Source: Halanaerobium saccharolyticum (lineage in GTDB: Bacteria; Bacillota; Halanaerobiia; Halanaerobiales; Halanaerobiaceae). From it: a stretch of DNA of 64,000 bases. Below the pieces are notes generated by a model. That model did not search any database, had not been told where the DNA came from, and saw only the letters and a program-made list of their open reading frames with translations. Below, in pieces: positions 48,501 through 57,391 of the stretch (its first letter is position 1; every line of letters begins with the position of its first letter). The stretch is taken from NCBI RefSeq assembly GCF_003053565.1, contig NZ_QAXS01000002.1, forward strand, positions 62,001 through 126,000, read 5' to 3'. The translations under genes and the position numbers were made by a program.

Positions 48501-49430
48501 ATGATTAAAACACTGACCTTAAATCCAGCCTTAGATAAAACAATAATTGTCGAAAGTTTTAGACTCAACCAGCTCAACCGCATCAAAAAGGTTCATAAAG
48601 ATGCTGGAGGGAAAGGAATTAATGTTTCTAAAATGCTCAAAAATATGGGGCAGCAGAGTACAGCGGCCGGTTTTTTAGGTGGAGCTGCCGGTGATTTTAT
48701 CAAAAAAGAGGTAGAAAACTCAGGTATCAAAACAGAATTTATCCAAACCAGAGAAGAAACTCGAACCAATACCAAGATGGTGGACCCAATCAATAACACT
48801 TTCACTGATCTCAATGAGTCAGGAGCCCACATTTCTGCAGCAGATATTGAAGAATTGAAAACAAAACTATTTGCTGATTTAAAGCCAGATGATATACTGG
48901 TTCTGGCAGGAAGTGTTCTGGCCGGAGTTGGTGAGGATATTTACTTTCAGCTGATTGAAGCAGCAAAAGAAAGAGATATCAAAACAGTTCTGGATGCTGA
49001 TGGCCCACTTTTTAGAGCAGGAATAAAAGCAGGCCCAACTTTAATTAAGCCGAATGAGCATGAGCTCAGCCTTCATTTTAAGGAAGAGTTTAAGGATTTA
49101 AAGACAATGATTAGAAAGGCTGAGAGTCTCTTAGATACAGGTATTCAGATGATTATGCTTTCTCTCGGCAGCGAGGGAGCAGTATTTATCACAGCAGCGA
49201 AAAAATATAAAATTGAGCCCTTAAAACTTGATGTTAAAAGTACAGTTGGAGCTGGTGATGCAATGGTTGCCGGACTGGCCTATGCTTTAGAAAATGAACT
49301 CAACTTAGAGGAAATGCTCAAAACTGCAGCAGCAGCCAGCAGTGCAACTTTGATTAAGGATGGCACAGAGATGGGAAGTCTAAAAGATCTAGAGAGACTT
49401 AAAAAATCAATTCAGCTAAAGAGGCTTTAA
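48501..49430 (+). CDS. fruK: 1-phosphofructokinase family sugar kinase
   Basis: PfkB-type kinase of about 309 residues, best matched to FruK, which phosphorylates fructose-1-P to fructose-1,6-bisphosphate. Evidence: MIKTLTLNPALDKTI, DAGGKGINVSKMLKNMG, the FruK-like TFTDLNESG segment and the C-terminal STVGAGDAMVAGLAY with catalytic Asp. Tagatose-6-P kinases share much of this, so the substrate is inferred. ATG 48501 is chosen over TTG 48492. Its place after mtlA suggests that the pathway passes through a ketose 1-phosphate. Confidence 0.82.
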   Translation: MIKTLTLNPALDKTIIVESFRLNQLNRIKKVHKDAGGKGINVSKMLKNMGQQSTAAGFLGGAAGDFIKKEVENSGIKTEFIQTREETRTNTKMVDPINNTFTDLNESGAHISAADIEELKTKLFADLKPDDILVLAGSVLAGVGEDIYFQLIEAAKERDIKTVLDADGPLFRAGIKAGPTLIKPNEHELSLHFKEEFKDLKTMIRKAESLLDTGIQMIMLSLGSEGAVFITAAKKYKIEPLKLDVKSTVGAGDAMVAGLAYALENELNLEEMLKTAAAASSATLIKDGTEMGSLKDLERLKKSIQLKRL

Positions 49431-49523
49431 GAAATTAGACAGCTTTGAGAGCAGGGACAAATAAAAATTTTAAATTTTTAAGAATAAAATTAATAAAACT
49501 AAAATTAAAAGGGTGATTAAATA

Positions 49524-50777
49524 ATGAAAACAAGAGCAGTCCGCATATATGGTGAAAACGACCTCAGAATGGAAGAATTTGAACTTCCAGAAATCAAAGA
49601 CGACGAAATTTTAGCCAGAATTGTTTCCAACAGTATCTGTATGTCAACTTATAAGGCAGTAATTCAGGGCGGCCGCCACAAAAGAGTTCCAGATGATGTG
49701 GCTGAAAATCCAACTATTACCGGACACGAATTTGCAGGTGAAATTATTAAGGTAGGTAAAAAGTGGCAGGATCAGTTTGAGCCGGGAGAAAAATTTGCAG
49801 TTCAGCCGGCTTTAAACTACAAAGGAAGCCCCTATGCCCCTGGTTATTCCTACAAATACTTTGGCGGGAATACAGAGTACACAATTATTCCGCAGGAAGT
49901 TATGGAGCTTGGCTATCTTCTAAAATATGAGGGAGACGGATTTTACGAAGCCTCACTTTCAGAGCCAATGTCCTGTATTGTAGGCGGCTACCATGCAGTT
50001 TACCACACAGAGAGCAATAATTACATTCACAAAATGGGGATTGTAGAAGGTGGAAAGGTTGCACTTTTAGGTGCTGCTGGACCGATGGGCTTAGGAGCAA
50101 TCGATTATGCCCTCCATGCAGACCGCAAACCTTCGGTAGTTGTAGTAACTGATATCAACCAGGACCGTCTGGACCGCGCAGCTTCTTTATTTACTCAGGC
50201 AGAGGCAGAAAAACAGGGAGTTGAACTCCATTTTGTCAACACAGCAGAGATGGAAGATGTGCCGGCAGAACTTAAAGAACTGGTTGGTGGAGAAGGCTAT
50301 GATGATGTCTTCGTCTACGCTCCGGTAAGAGAACTGGCTGAGCAGGGAGATCAGATTCTGGGTAAGGACGGCTGTATGAACTTCTTTGCTGGCCCCACAG
50401 ATAAGGAACTTTCTGCAGAATTTAACTTATACAATATTCACTATTCCCCAACTCACATTATGGGTTCAACCGGTGGTAATGATGATGATATGCGCGAATC
50501 ACTTAAAATGTCAGCAGAGGGTAGATTAAATCCGGCCACAATGATTACCCATGTTGGGGGTCTTAACAGTGCAGCTGATACAATTCAGAATCTGCCAAAG
50601 ATTCCAGGCGGCAAAAAGTTAATCTATACTTCAATCGATATGGAGCTGACAGCACTGGAGGACTTTGCTAAAAAAGGTAAGGAAGATCCCAAATATGCTG
50701 AACTGGCAGAAATCATAGCAGATAACAATGGTCTCTGGTCAGCAGAAGCAGAAAAATATTTACTAGAAAACTTTTAG
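49524..50777 (+). CDS. Medium-chain dehydrogenase similar to sorbose-1-phosphate reductase (SorE)
   Basis: NAD(P)-dependent zinc dehydrogenase of 417 residues. Catalytic domain: SICMSTYK holds the zinc Cys and NPTITGHEFAGEI the His-Glu pair. Nucleotide-binding fold: VALLGAAGPMGLGAIDYAL near residue 180. The usual four-Cys structural zinc lobe is absent. The sequence style (MKTRAVRIYGENDLRMEEF) recalls SorE, which reduces L-sorbose-1-P at C2. In this locus it may oxidise mannitol-1-P at C2 to fructose-1-P. Function is inferred; other hexitol phosphates are possible. Confidence 0.78.
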   Translation: MKTRAVRIYGENDLRMEEFELPEIKDDEILARIVSNSICMSTYKAVIQGGRHKRVPDDVAENPTITGHEFAGEIIKVGKKWQDQFEPGEKFAVQPALNYKGSPYAPGYSYKYFGGNTEYTIIPQEVMELGYLLKYEGDGFYEASLSEPMSCIVGGYHAVYHTESNNYIHKMGIVEGGKVALLGAAGPMGLGAIDYALHADRKPSVVVVTDINQDRLDRAASLFTQAEAEKQGVELHFVNTAEMEDVPAELKELVGGEGYDDVFVYAPVRELAEQGDQILGKDGCMNFFAGPTDKELSAEFNLYNIHYSPTHIMGSTGGNDDDMRESLKMSAEGRLNPATMITHVGGLNSAADTIQNLPKIPGGKKLIYTSIDMELTALEDFAKKGKEDPKYAELAEIIADNNGLWSAEAEKYLLENF

Positions 50778-50804
50778 GTACCGAGCACTTGGATAATATT
50801 TCCA
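50776..50804. repeat. 29-base direct repeat, copy 1 (upstream of HPr gene)
   Basis: Begins AGGTACCGA and ends ATATTTCCA; 24 of 29 bases match the copy at 51144-51172. It starts inside the stop codon of the dehydrogenase gene. Confidence 0.7.
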
Positions 50805-50868
50805 TTTTGTAATCTGGACTTGATTGACTAAATTTGTAATTTTAATTATAAAAGTAGGAGTGAATTTC

Positions 50869-51141
50869 ATGAAAAAAGCAGAATTTATTTTAGAACATGA
50901 GGAAGGATTTCATGCCAGACCGGCCGGTATTTTTTCCAAACTGGCCAGTAAGTTTAAAGCTGATATTGTTTTATTTAAAAATGGTAATCAGGAGAAAGAG
51001 TATAACCCTAAAAGCATAATTTCAATTATGACTATGGGAGCAACTCAGGATGACAAAATCACCATTCAGGCAGACGGCAGTGATGAGGAAGAGGCAGTTA
51101 ACTCCCTGCTTGAGCTGGTAGAAAATGACTTCAAGATGTAG
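50869..51141 (+). CDS. HPr-like phosphocarrier protein
   Basis: PTS phosphocarrier of 90 residues. The active His is at position 15 in GFHARPAGIFSKLASKF, and the regulatory Ser site is seen in NPKSIISIMTMG (Ser49, two or three residues later than in B. subtilis). It starts at ATG 50869, with TAGGAG upstream. Its place in the locus suggests a dedicated HPr for this permease; whether it can replace the general HPr is unknown. No ptsI is in the window. Direct repeats flank it. Confidence 0.92.
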   Translation: MKKAEFILEHEEGFHARPAGIFSKLASKFKADIVLFKNGNQEKEYNPKSIISIMTMGATQDDKITIQADGSDEEEAVNSLLELVENDFKM

Positions 51142-51143
51142 GC

Positions 51144-51172
51144 AGGTACCGAATACCTGGAGATTATTTCCA
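51144..51172. repeat. 29-base direct repeat, copy 2 (downstream of HPr gene)
   Basis: AGGTACCGA ... TTATTTCCA, 24 of 29 bases equal to 50776-50804. Internally AGGTA can pair with TACCT. It starts two bases after the HPr stop codon. Confidence 0.7.
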
Positions 51173-51204
51173 AATTAATAGATAAGTTTACAGCAGCAAT
51201 ATAG

Positions 51205-51242
51205 AAAAGGCTCATCATTTTGGACAGGTGATGAGCTTTTTT
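51205..51242 (+). terminator. Terminator after the HPr gene
   Basis: Stem AAAGGCTCATCA with TGATGAGCTTTT and a run of T. It should end the hexitol operon before the GH31 gene. Confidence 0.85.
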
Positions 51243-51349
51243 GGACCTGGTTAAAGTTATTTTATTCACAAAATAATATTTGTTTGCCTTATCAGAGAGT
51301 GTTATAATATAAATTGATCTTTAAAACTAAATTTTAAAAAGGAGCTGAA

Positions 51350-53995
51350 ATGATGACAGAACTTGCCAAACATTTTCAGATTGATTTTAATTCTGCAGCT
51401 GCCAGAAAAGCTGTGGTTTTTTGTGATCAGCTGCGAATTACTGTTTTAACTGCAGGAATTCTGCGGCTGGAATATGATCCAAAAAAAGAATTTGATGACC
51501 GAGCAACTCAGCTTGTCTGGAAGAGAGAACTTAGAGTACCGGAGTTTTCTCTCAAAAAAGATGAGCAGCAGTTAACCCTGGAAACTGAAAAATTGAAATT
51601 AGAGTATTTAAGAAATGGTAAAAAATTATCTCAGGATAATTTAAAAATAAAAGTTAAAGCAAATAATGAACTATGGTTTTACGGAAAAGAAGATGAAGAG
51701 AATCTTAAAGGTACTCACAGAACTCTGGACGGAGTCAATGGTGCGGTTGAGCTGGAAGAAGGACTGCTTTCTAAATCTGGCTGGACATTAATTGATGACA
51801 CAGAGAGTCTCGTTTTTAATGATACAGGCTGGCTTGAAGCTCGAGGAAAAGCTAATAACTATCAGGATTTATATTTCCTGGCCTATGGAGAAAATTATCA
51901 AGAATTATTAAAAGATTTCTCAAAAATCACCGGAGAGATTCCACTACTTCCCCGCTGGGCTTTAGGCAACTGGTGGAGCCGCTACTGGGAGTATTCTGAT
52001 CAGGAATTAAAGGATCTGATGCTGGAATTTGAAGAAAAAGAGATTCCACTTTCAGTCTGTATTGTGGATATGGACTGGCATCAGGTTGAAAATAAATATA
52101 CAAGCGGCTGGACAGGCTACAGCTGGAATCGAGATTTTTTCCCGGAGCCAAAAGAGTTTGTGCAGTGGCTGCATAACAAAGGTCTAAAGACTGCCCTCAA
52201 CCTGCATCCTGCCGATGGAGTTCATCCTCACGAAGATCAGTATCAGCAGATGGCAGAATTTATGCAGCTTGATCCGGAGACTGAAGAGGGAATAAAATTT
52301 GATTTAAGTGATCTTGATTTTATTAACGGCTACTTTAAATTTTTACATAATCCGCTGGAAGATGAAGAGGGGATTGATTTCTGGTGGCTGGACTGGCAGC
52401 AGGGAACCGAAAGCGGCCTTGAGGGAGTTGACCCGCTCTGGGGCTTAAATCATCTTCATTTTTATGATCTGGCCCGCAATGATGACAAGCGAAACTTTAT
52501 TTTTTCTCGCTGGGGCGGTCTGGGCAGCCACCGCTATCCAATTGGTTTTTCCGGGGATACAGTAGTCAGCTGGGACTCACTTAAATTTCAGCCCTACTTT
52601 ACTGCTACTGCTTCCAATGTCCTCTACGGCTGGTGGAGCCATGATATAGGCGGCCACTGTATGGGAACTGAAGATCGAGAATTATATACCCGCTGGCTGC
52701 AGTTTGGGGTTTTCAGCCCAGTAATGAGGCTTCATTCTACCAAAGATCCTTATCTTGACCGCAGACCCTGGGGCCACGGCGCTGAAGTTTTTGAGATAGC
52801 AAAAGAATACATGCAGCTTAGACATCAGCTGATACCCTATCTCTATACCCACAGCTATAAGGCAAAAGAGACCGCAATTTCTTTAATTAGGCCGATGTAC
52901 TATCAGGAAAAGTCTGAGCCAGCTTATTCACTTCCGGACCAGTATTATTTCGGCAGTGAGCTGATTGCTGCTCCATTTTTAGAACCAGCTTCAGAGCTGA
53001 CTAATTTGAGCCGACAGACAGTCTGGCTGCCTGAGGGAGAATGGTTTGACTACTTCAGCGGTGAATATTATCAGGGTAAGAACTGGTATAATATTTATGG
53101 AGATCTTTCAGATTTTCCACTCTTTGCAAAGGCAGGAGCTATTATTCCACTGGCAGGAGAAACTGATTTTGGCGATACTTCAAATCCGGAGATTCTTATA
53201 GTAGATGTTTTTCCGGGGACAGATAACAAGTTTGAACTTTACGAAGATAACGGTGCTGCAGCAGAATCTGAACTAAAAACTGCTAAAACAATCTTTAAAA
53301 TGAGCTGGCAGCAGGAGCAGCTGAACTTTAAAATTCTTCCTGTTGAAGGTTCTGCAGAAATTATCCCGGCAGAGCGCCGTCTGCAGCTTAAATTTAGATC
53401 CCTGATTAATCCAGAAGTAAAGATCAAAGCCGCTGACAAAAAAATTGATTCTGAAAGCCGTTACAATCAGAAAACTGGTCAGCTAATACTTGAATTTGAT
53501 TATGACCCGGCCAAAAGCTATCAGCTTAAAATTAAAAATGAGCAGGGCTTAATGAAGAAAAAAGATCTTAAAGTAGAAAAAATTAAAAAAATGCTTAAGA
53601 ATTTTAAAGTAGAAACAGCTGTCAAAACTGAGCTGGCAGAAAGCATAGAAAAAGCTGCTGCTGAAAATGAGGGGCCAGAATTTTTGAACCGCTTTGAAGC
53701 AGTACTTTCTCCAACTCAGCTTAGTACACTGCTTGAATTAATTTATGACTGCGGCTCGGCTCGAATTAGAACTGCAGATACTGATCGGCTGGTAATCTTT
53801 AACGGTCAGCTAGAAAATATGAATTATAATTTTTCTAAAGCTGTTCTGACAAGCGGCCATCACCGGGCCAGCATGGAAAACAAAAGTGCTGAGATAAAAA
53901 ATTATAAGCTGCTCGATTTAAAAGAGTTAGATGCAGATAAATGGAAGCTAACAGTTAACTACACTGACTTTATTAAAAAAGAATATAGAAAATAA
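51350..53995 (+). CDS. Glycoside hydrolase family 31 protein with unusual C-terminal extension
   Basis: Alpha-glycosidase of 881 residues with no signal peptide, so cytosolic. Order: N-terminal beta-sandwich (about 1-190), TIM barrel (about 195-560), C-terminal beta domains (about 560-725), then a tail of about 150 residues I do not recognise. Nucleophile Asp348 is in WWLDWQQG; the likely acid/base Asp403 is in GFSGDTVVSWDS. The WxDWQQ variant differs from the DMNE found in many alpha-glucosidases. It has its own extended -10 (TGTTATAAT, 51300-51308). Natural substrate unknown. Confidence 0.88.
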   Translation: MMTELAKHFQIDFNSAAARKAVVFCDQLRITVLTAGILRLEYDPKKEFDDRATQLVWKRELRVPEFSLKKDEQQLTLETEKLKLEYLRNGKKLSQDNLKIKVKANNELWFYGKEDEENLKGTHRTLDGVNGAVELEEGLLSKSGWTLIDDTESLVFNDTGWLEARGKANNYQDLYFLAYGENYQELLKDFSKITGEIPLLPRWALGNWWSRYWEYSDQELKDLMLEFEEKEIPLSVCIVDMDWHQVENKYTSGWTGYSWNRDFFPEPKEFVQWLHNKGLKTALNLHPADGVHPHEDQYQQMAEFMQLDPETEEGIKFDLSDLDFINGYFKFLHNPLEDEEGIDFWWLDWQQGTESGLEGVDPLWGLNHLHFYDLARNDDKRNFIFSRWGGLGSHRYPIGFSGDTVVSWDSLKFQPYFTATASNVLYGWWSHDIGGHCMGTEDRELYTRWLQFGVFSPVMRLHSTKDPYLDRRPWGHGAEVFEIAKEYMQLRHQLIPYLYTHSYKAKETAISLIRPMYYQEKSEPAYSLPDQYYFGSELIAAPFLEPASELTNLSRQTVWLPEGEWFDYFSGEYYQGKNWYNIYGDLSDFPLFAKAGAIIPLAGETDFGDTSNPEILIVDVFPGTDNKFELYEDNGAAAESELKTAKTIFKMSWQQEQLNFKILPVEGSAEIIPAERRLQLKFRSLINPEVKIKAADKKIDSESRYNQKTGQLILEFDYDPAKSYQLKIKNEQGLMKKKDLKVEKIKKMLKNFKVETAVKTELAESIEKAAAENEGPEFLNRFEAVLSPTQLSTLLELIYDCGSARIRTADTDRLVIFNGQLENMNYNFSKAVLTSGHHRASMENKSAEIKNYKLLDLKELDADKWKLTVNYTDFIKKEYRK

Positions 53996-54003
53996 TTATT
54001 AAA

Positions 54004-54046
54004 AGAGGTCACCAGGGCAGCAGTAATTTCTGCAGAGGTGACCTCT
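54004..54046. terminator. Bidirectional terminator after the GH31 gene
   Basis: Stem AGAGGTCACC (54004-54013) with GGTGACCTCT (54037-54046), perfect over 10 bases, between convergent genes. Confidence 0.8.
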
Positions 54047-54092
54047 CATTATTTTAAATCAGCTAATTTGATGCTAAAATTTGACCTGTTTT

Positions 54093-54764
54093 CTAAAAAC
54101 CCCGCTTCTGGCCGTCCCAGGGTGGTTCTTTTCCCTTTTTGAACTCATCAACTCCCGGTCCTCCCAGGTTATCAAGCCGCCAGACACCATAAATATAACT
54201 GATTGTTAAAACAACAATGATTGCCGGCCAGCCGAGTATAATATTCACCCAGGCTAAGTTGAATACAGCTTCGCTAAAAAATAAGTTGAGCTGAATTGTA
54301 AGCCGCAGGGCAAAATAAAGAGCCCAGAAAATAGTAACTTCTCTGTAGGCAGGTTTAATATCATCCCGCCAGAACCATTCTAAAGGCCAGCCTCTGCTTA
54401 AATGACTTGCCCAGGCTGCCAGCGGTTTGCCGATCAGAACTGTAATTAGAGAGGCCAGCAAAAAGAGGGTTGAAGAAGTCAGAGCAGGAATAAAATAACT
54501 GCTGGCATTATTACTCAAATAAGCAAGTGAGGAAGCAAAAATTACTCCTCCAAGACCAGCCAAAGAATATTTCCAGTTTTCTTTTTTGATAAATCTTCGC
54601 ATAAAATTAAATAAAGCTGTAGTTACTGCCAGAGTAATTGCCGAAAGTAAGCCGAAAATAGAGTTGCTGACGGCATAGACCAGCGGTGGGAGCAGGGCAT
54701 CAAAGGTTTTATTTAAAAATATAGAGCGTAACTCTTCTAAAATTTCTTCTTTTCGAAAGTCCAT
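54093..54764 (-). CDS. DUF3159-type integral membrane protein
   Basis: About 223 residues with five or six hydrophobic helices. The soluble ends and PPLVYAVSNSIFGLLSAI, LIGKPLAAWASHLSRGWP and WFWRDDIKPAYREV recall the DUF3159 family of actinobacterial membrane proteins; the match is moderate. Start 54764 is chosen because AAAGGAG is well placed. No operon partner on this strand. Function unknown. Confidence 0.68.
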   Translation of the reverse strand: MDFRKEEILEELRSIFLNKTFDALLPPLVYAVSNSIFGLLSAITLAVTTALFNFMRRFIKKENWKYSLAGLGGVIFASSLAYLSNNASSYFIPALTSSTLFLLASLITVLIGKPLAAWASHLSRGWPLEWFWRDDIKPAYREVTIFWALYFALRLTIQLNLFFSEAVFNLAWVNIILGWPAIIVVLTISYIYGVWRLDNLGGPGVDEFKKGKEPPWDGQKRGF

Positions 54765-54927
54765 CTTGAATTGCTCCTTTAGTATCAATTTCTTCTAACT
54801 AATTTCTTTAATTCCATTATATAAAAAATTTGCAACTTAGGCAAAATTAAAAGGATTTAGCAGCTTAATCTTGAATAATTAAATAAAGAATTATAATTAA
54901 GATGAAGATTATATAAAGGAGTTTATT

Positions 54928-55785
54928 ATGAATTTTGAATTTAAAAATTTGAGTAACAAAAAAATTTCTACTTTAACTTATGCTTTTCTAACAATAAATG
55001 GATTAATATTAACCTCAAAATTATTTTTGGGGACTCTAAATGACCAGACTGATTTTCTATTTGGCTTTTCTTATTTTTTACTATTTATTATAATCTATGA
55101 TAATTTTCTTAAGAATTCAGATGACAAAAAAGCCATTATACTCTGGCTGGCCCAAATTTTATTTTATGTAATATTTCTTTATTTTGAATCCTACCTGATT
55201 ATCAAAACAATAATTTTAATCCAGGTTCTTTTTGGGGTTATCTCAAGTGGTAAGCAGATTAAGGCTTTTAAAAGACAGAATGAAAAAATTAGATATTTAA
55301 GTTTTCACGATGAGATGACAGGTCTCCACAACAGAAGATATTTTGAAAATAAGCTGGAAGCTCTGGATGATCCCAAAAAGCATAATCCTTCTGTAATTAT
55401 TGCTGATATAAATAACTTAAAAGTGATTAATGATAATCACGGCCATAAAAAAGGAGACGAGTATATTAAATCGGCTGCAAATTTATTAAAATCAGAACTT
55501 AGAGAAAAGGACATTATTTCTAGAATTGGTGGAGATGAATTTGCTATCATTTTACCGGAGACAAATAAAGAAGAATGTAAAAAGATCATAACTCGAATAA
55601 AGGAAAAAGCAAAAAAACACCCGGAAAAATATTTCAGTATTGCCTTTGGCTATATCTATGACAGCAGTAAGTATCAGAGTCTGGAAGCAATGATCAATGC
55701 AGCTGACCGCAAAATGTACCACAATAAGAAAAAAATCAAGGAAAAAATTAATCTGGATTTAAAAAGAGGAGAAAGCTGGGAATAA
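54928..55785 (+). CDS. Membrane diguanylate cyclase
   Basis: 285 residues. About four hydrophobic helices occupy the N-terminal 105 residues, then a GGDEF domain: SFHDEMTGLHNRRYFE at its start, motif IGGDEFAIILPET, and an REKD inhibitory site five residues upstream. It should be active. It is the fifth cyclic-di-GMP gene in the window and lies 27 bases before the next gene. Confidence 0.88.
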   Translation: MNFEFKNLSNKKISTLTYAFLTINGLILTSKLFLGTLNDQTDFLFGFSYFLLFIIIYDNFLKNSDDKKAIILWLAQILFYVIFLYFESYLIIKTIILIQVLFGVISSGKQIKAFKRQNEKIRYLSFHDEMTGLHNRRYFENKLEALDDPKKHNPSVIIADINNLKVINDNHGHKKGDEYIKSAANLLKSELREKDIISRIGGDEFAIILPETNKEECKKIITRIKEKAKKHPEKYFSIAFGYIYDSSKYQSLEAMINAADRKMYHNKKKIKEKINLDLKRGESWE

Positions 55786-55812
55786 CTAACTAAATTTAAG
55801 GAAGCGGTTTAG

Positions 55813-56577
55813 ATGAAAACGATAAAACTAAGATTTTACTCGTATTTAAATAAATTTATCAATCTAGATAGAACAAAAAATCTTGAGCTCATAAACGGCC
55901 GCTATTATCTTCACCACTATCGCGGTCGGCAGACCATTAAAGATAGGGTTGAAAGCATTGGGGTTCCTCATCCCGAGGTTGCCCTGATCTTAAAAAATGG
56001 GGAGCCGGTTGATTTCTCTTATCTGGTTCAGCCGGGAGATTTATTTTCTATCTATCCCCCTCTTTATAATTTCAAATTGTCTGCGGAAAAAACGCTGCTG
56101 CCTGAATATCCACTGGATAAACCAAAATTTATTCTGGATGTTCATCTGGGAAGACTTGCCCGCTATCTGAGGCGTTTTGGCTTTGATACAGCATACAGAA
56201 ATGATTATCTTGACCCGGAAATAGCAGATATTGCAGAAAAAGAGGAGAGAATAATTTTAAGCAGGGATCTGGGGCTTCTGATGAGGAAAAAGGTTAAGTG
56301 GGCCAGCTTTATCTGGAATGATGATCCTAAAGAGCAGCTCAAAGAAGTTTTCAATCGCTACAGTCTGAGCCAGTACTATCAGGGAGAAAGCCGCTGTGTC
56401 AACTGCAACAGTAAATTAGAAAAAATTGATAAGGAAGAGATTATTGAGCGCCTGGAGCCGAAAACGAAAAAGTATTTTAACGATTTTCGATACTGCAAAA
56501 CCTGTGACAAAATTTACTGGCGGGGATCTCATTTTAAAAAAACAGAAAAGCTCTTAAACCGCCTCAAAGAAAGCTAA
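55813..56577 (+). CDS. Mut7-C RNase domain protein with ubiquitin-like N-terminus
   Basis: 254 residues. Residues 1-90 form a ThiS/ubiquitin-like domain of the Mut7-C-associated type (KNGEPVDFSYLVQPGDLFSIYP). Residues 105-190 are the Mut7-C PIN-like RNase domain (FILDVHLGRLARYLRRFGFD, ILSRDLGLL), with Asp residues for metal. A zinc ribbon follows: CVNC and CKTC near the C-terminus. The predicted role is RNA cleavage, but no substrate is known. Confidence 0.88.
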   Translation: MKTIKLRFYSYLNKFINLDRTKNLELINGRYYLHHYRGRQTIKDRVESIGVPHPEVALILKNGEPVDFSYLVQPGDLFSIYPPLYNFKLSAEKTLLPEYPLDKPKFILDVHLGRLARYLRRFGFDTAYRNDYLDPEIADIAEKEERIILSRDLGLLMRKKVKWASFIWNDDPKEQLKEVFNRYSLSQYYQGESRCVNCNSKLEKIDKEEIIERLEPKTKKYFNDFRYCKTCDKIYWRGSHFKKTEKLLNRLKES

Positions 56578-56648
56578 GTTAAATAATTAAAATCTTCAAT
56601 CACTTATGTTATAATTAAAGAAAGTAGTGAGCAGGAGGTGCTTTTAAG

Positions 56649-57296
56649 ATGGCGGAATATGTAATTGGTGATATTCACGGAGAAATAGATCAGCTCAAAA
56701 CAATCATTGACAAAATTAATTATAAACCCAAAGAGGATAAATTGATTTTCCTGGGCGACTACATTGACCGGGGTGCTGATTCCTATAAGGTTTACAGATA
56801 TATCAAAGAATTAGATAATGGCGATAATATTTTTCTAAGAGGTAATCACGAAGAAATGATGATCGATGCAGTTTTGAATGATAATAATATTGACCTCTGG
56901 TATCACAATGGAGGCCAGGCTACAGAAAGAAGTTTTCCCAACCGTTCAGAGCTTAAAGAAGCTGCTCGATTTTTCAACTCACTGCCCTACTACCACAGCA
57001 GTCAGGATTATATTTTTGTCCATGCCGGTATTCGGCCTGATCGGAAGCTTAAAAAACAGACAGAACATGATCTGGTCTGGATCAGATATCAATTTTTAGG
57101 AGCGAAACCGGGAGATTTTAAAGAAAAAAGAACCGTAGTTGCCGGGCACACACCGGTCCCGAAAGTTAAATTTGAAGAAAATAAGATTTTAATGGACACA
57201 GGAGCCGGCAAGGGTGGAATTTTAAGTGCCATAAACTTAGAGACCAAAAAAGTTTACAGCTCGGCTGAAAAGAATCCCATTGCTTCGATACTATAA
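56649..57296 (+). CDS. PPP family serine/threonine-type phosphatase
   Basis: 215 residues; metal-dependent phosphatase. Motifs in order: GDIHGEIDQL, GDYIDRGADS, RGNHEEM, VHAGIRP and VAGHTPV. This is the bacterial PrpA/PrpE-like size and pattern. It could act on phosphoproteins or on dinucleotide polyphosphates. ATG 56649 follows AGGAGGTG, and an extended -10 TGTTATAAT lies at about 56608. Confidence 0.9.
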   Translation: MAEYVIGDIHGEIDQLKTIIDKINYKPKEDKLIFLGDYIDRGADSYKVYRYIKELDNGDNIFLRGNHEEMMIDAVLNDNNIDLWYHNGGQATERSFPNRSELKEAARFFNSLPYYHSSQDYIFVHAGIRPDRKLKKQTEHDLVWIRYQFLGAKPGDFKEKRTVVAGHTPVPKVKFEENKILMDTGAGKGGILSAINLETKKVYSSAEKNPIASIL

Positions 57297-57347
57297 ACTG
57301 AAAACAAGATTAATTTTGAATAAGTTTCAAAATGATATAAAGCAAAA

Positions 57348-57386
57348 AAAGCTGGCGGAGAAATTAAAGTTCTCCCGCCAGCTTTC
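57348..57386. terminator. Bidirectional terminator between the phosphatase and nhaC genes
   Basis: Stem AAAGCTGGCGGAG (57348-57360) with CTCCCGCCAGCTTT (57372-57385) in A- and T-rich flanks. Confidence 0.88.
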
Positions 57387-57391
57387 TATTA

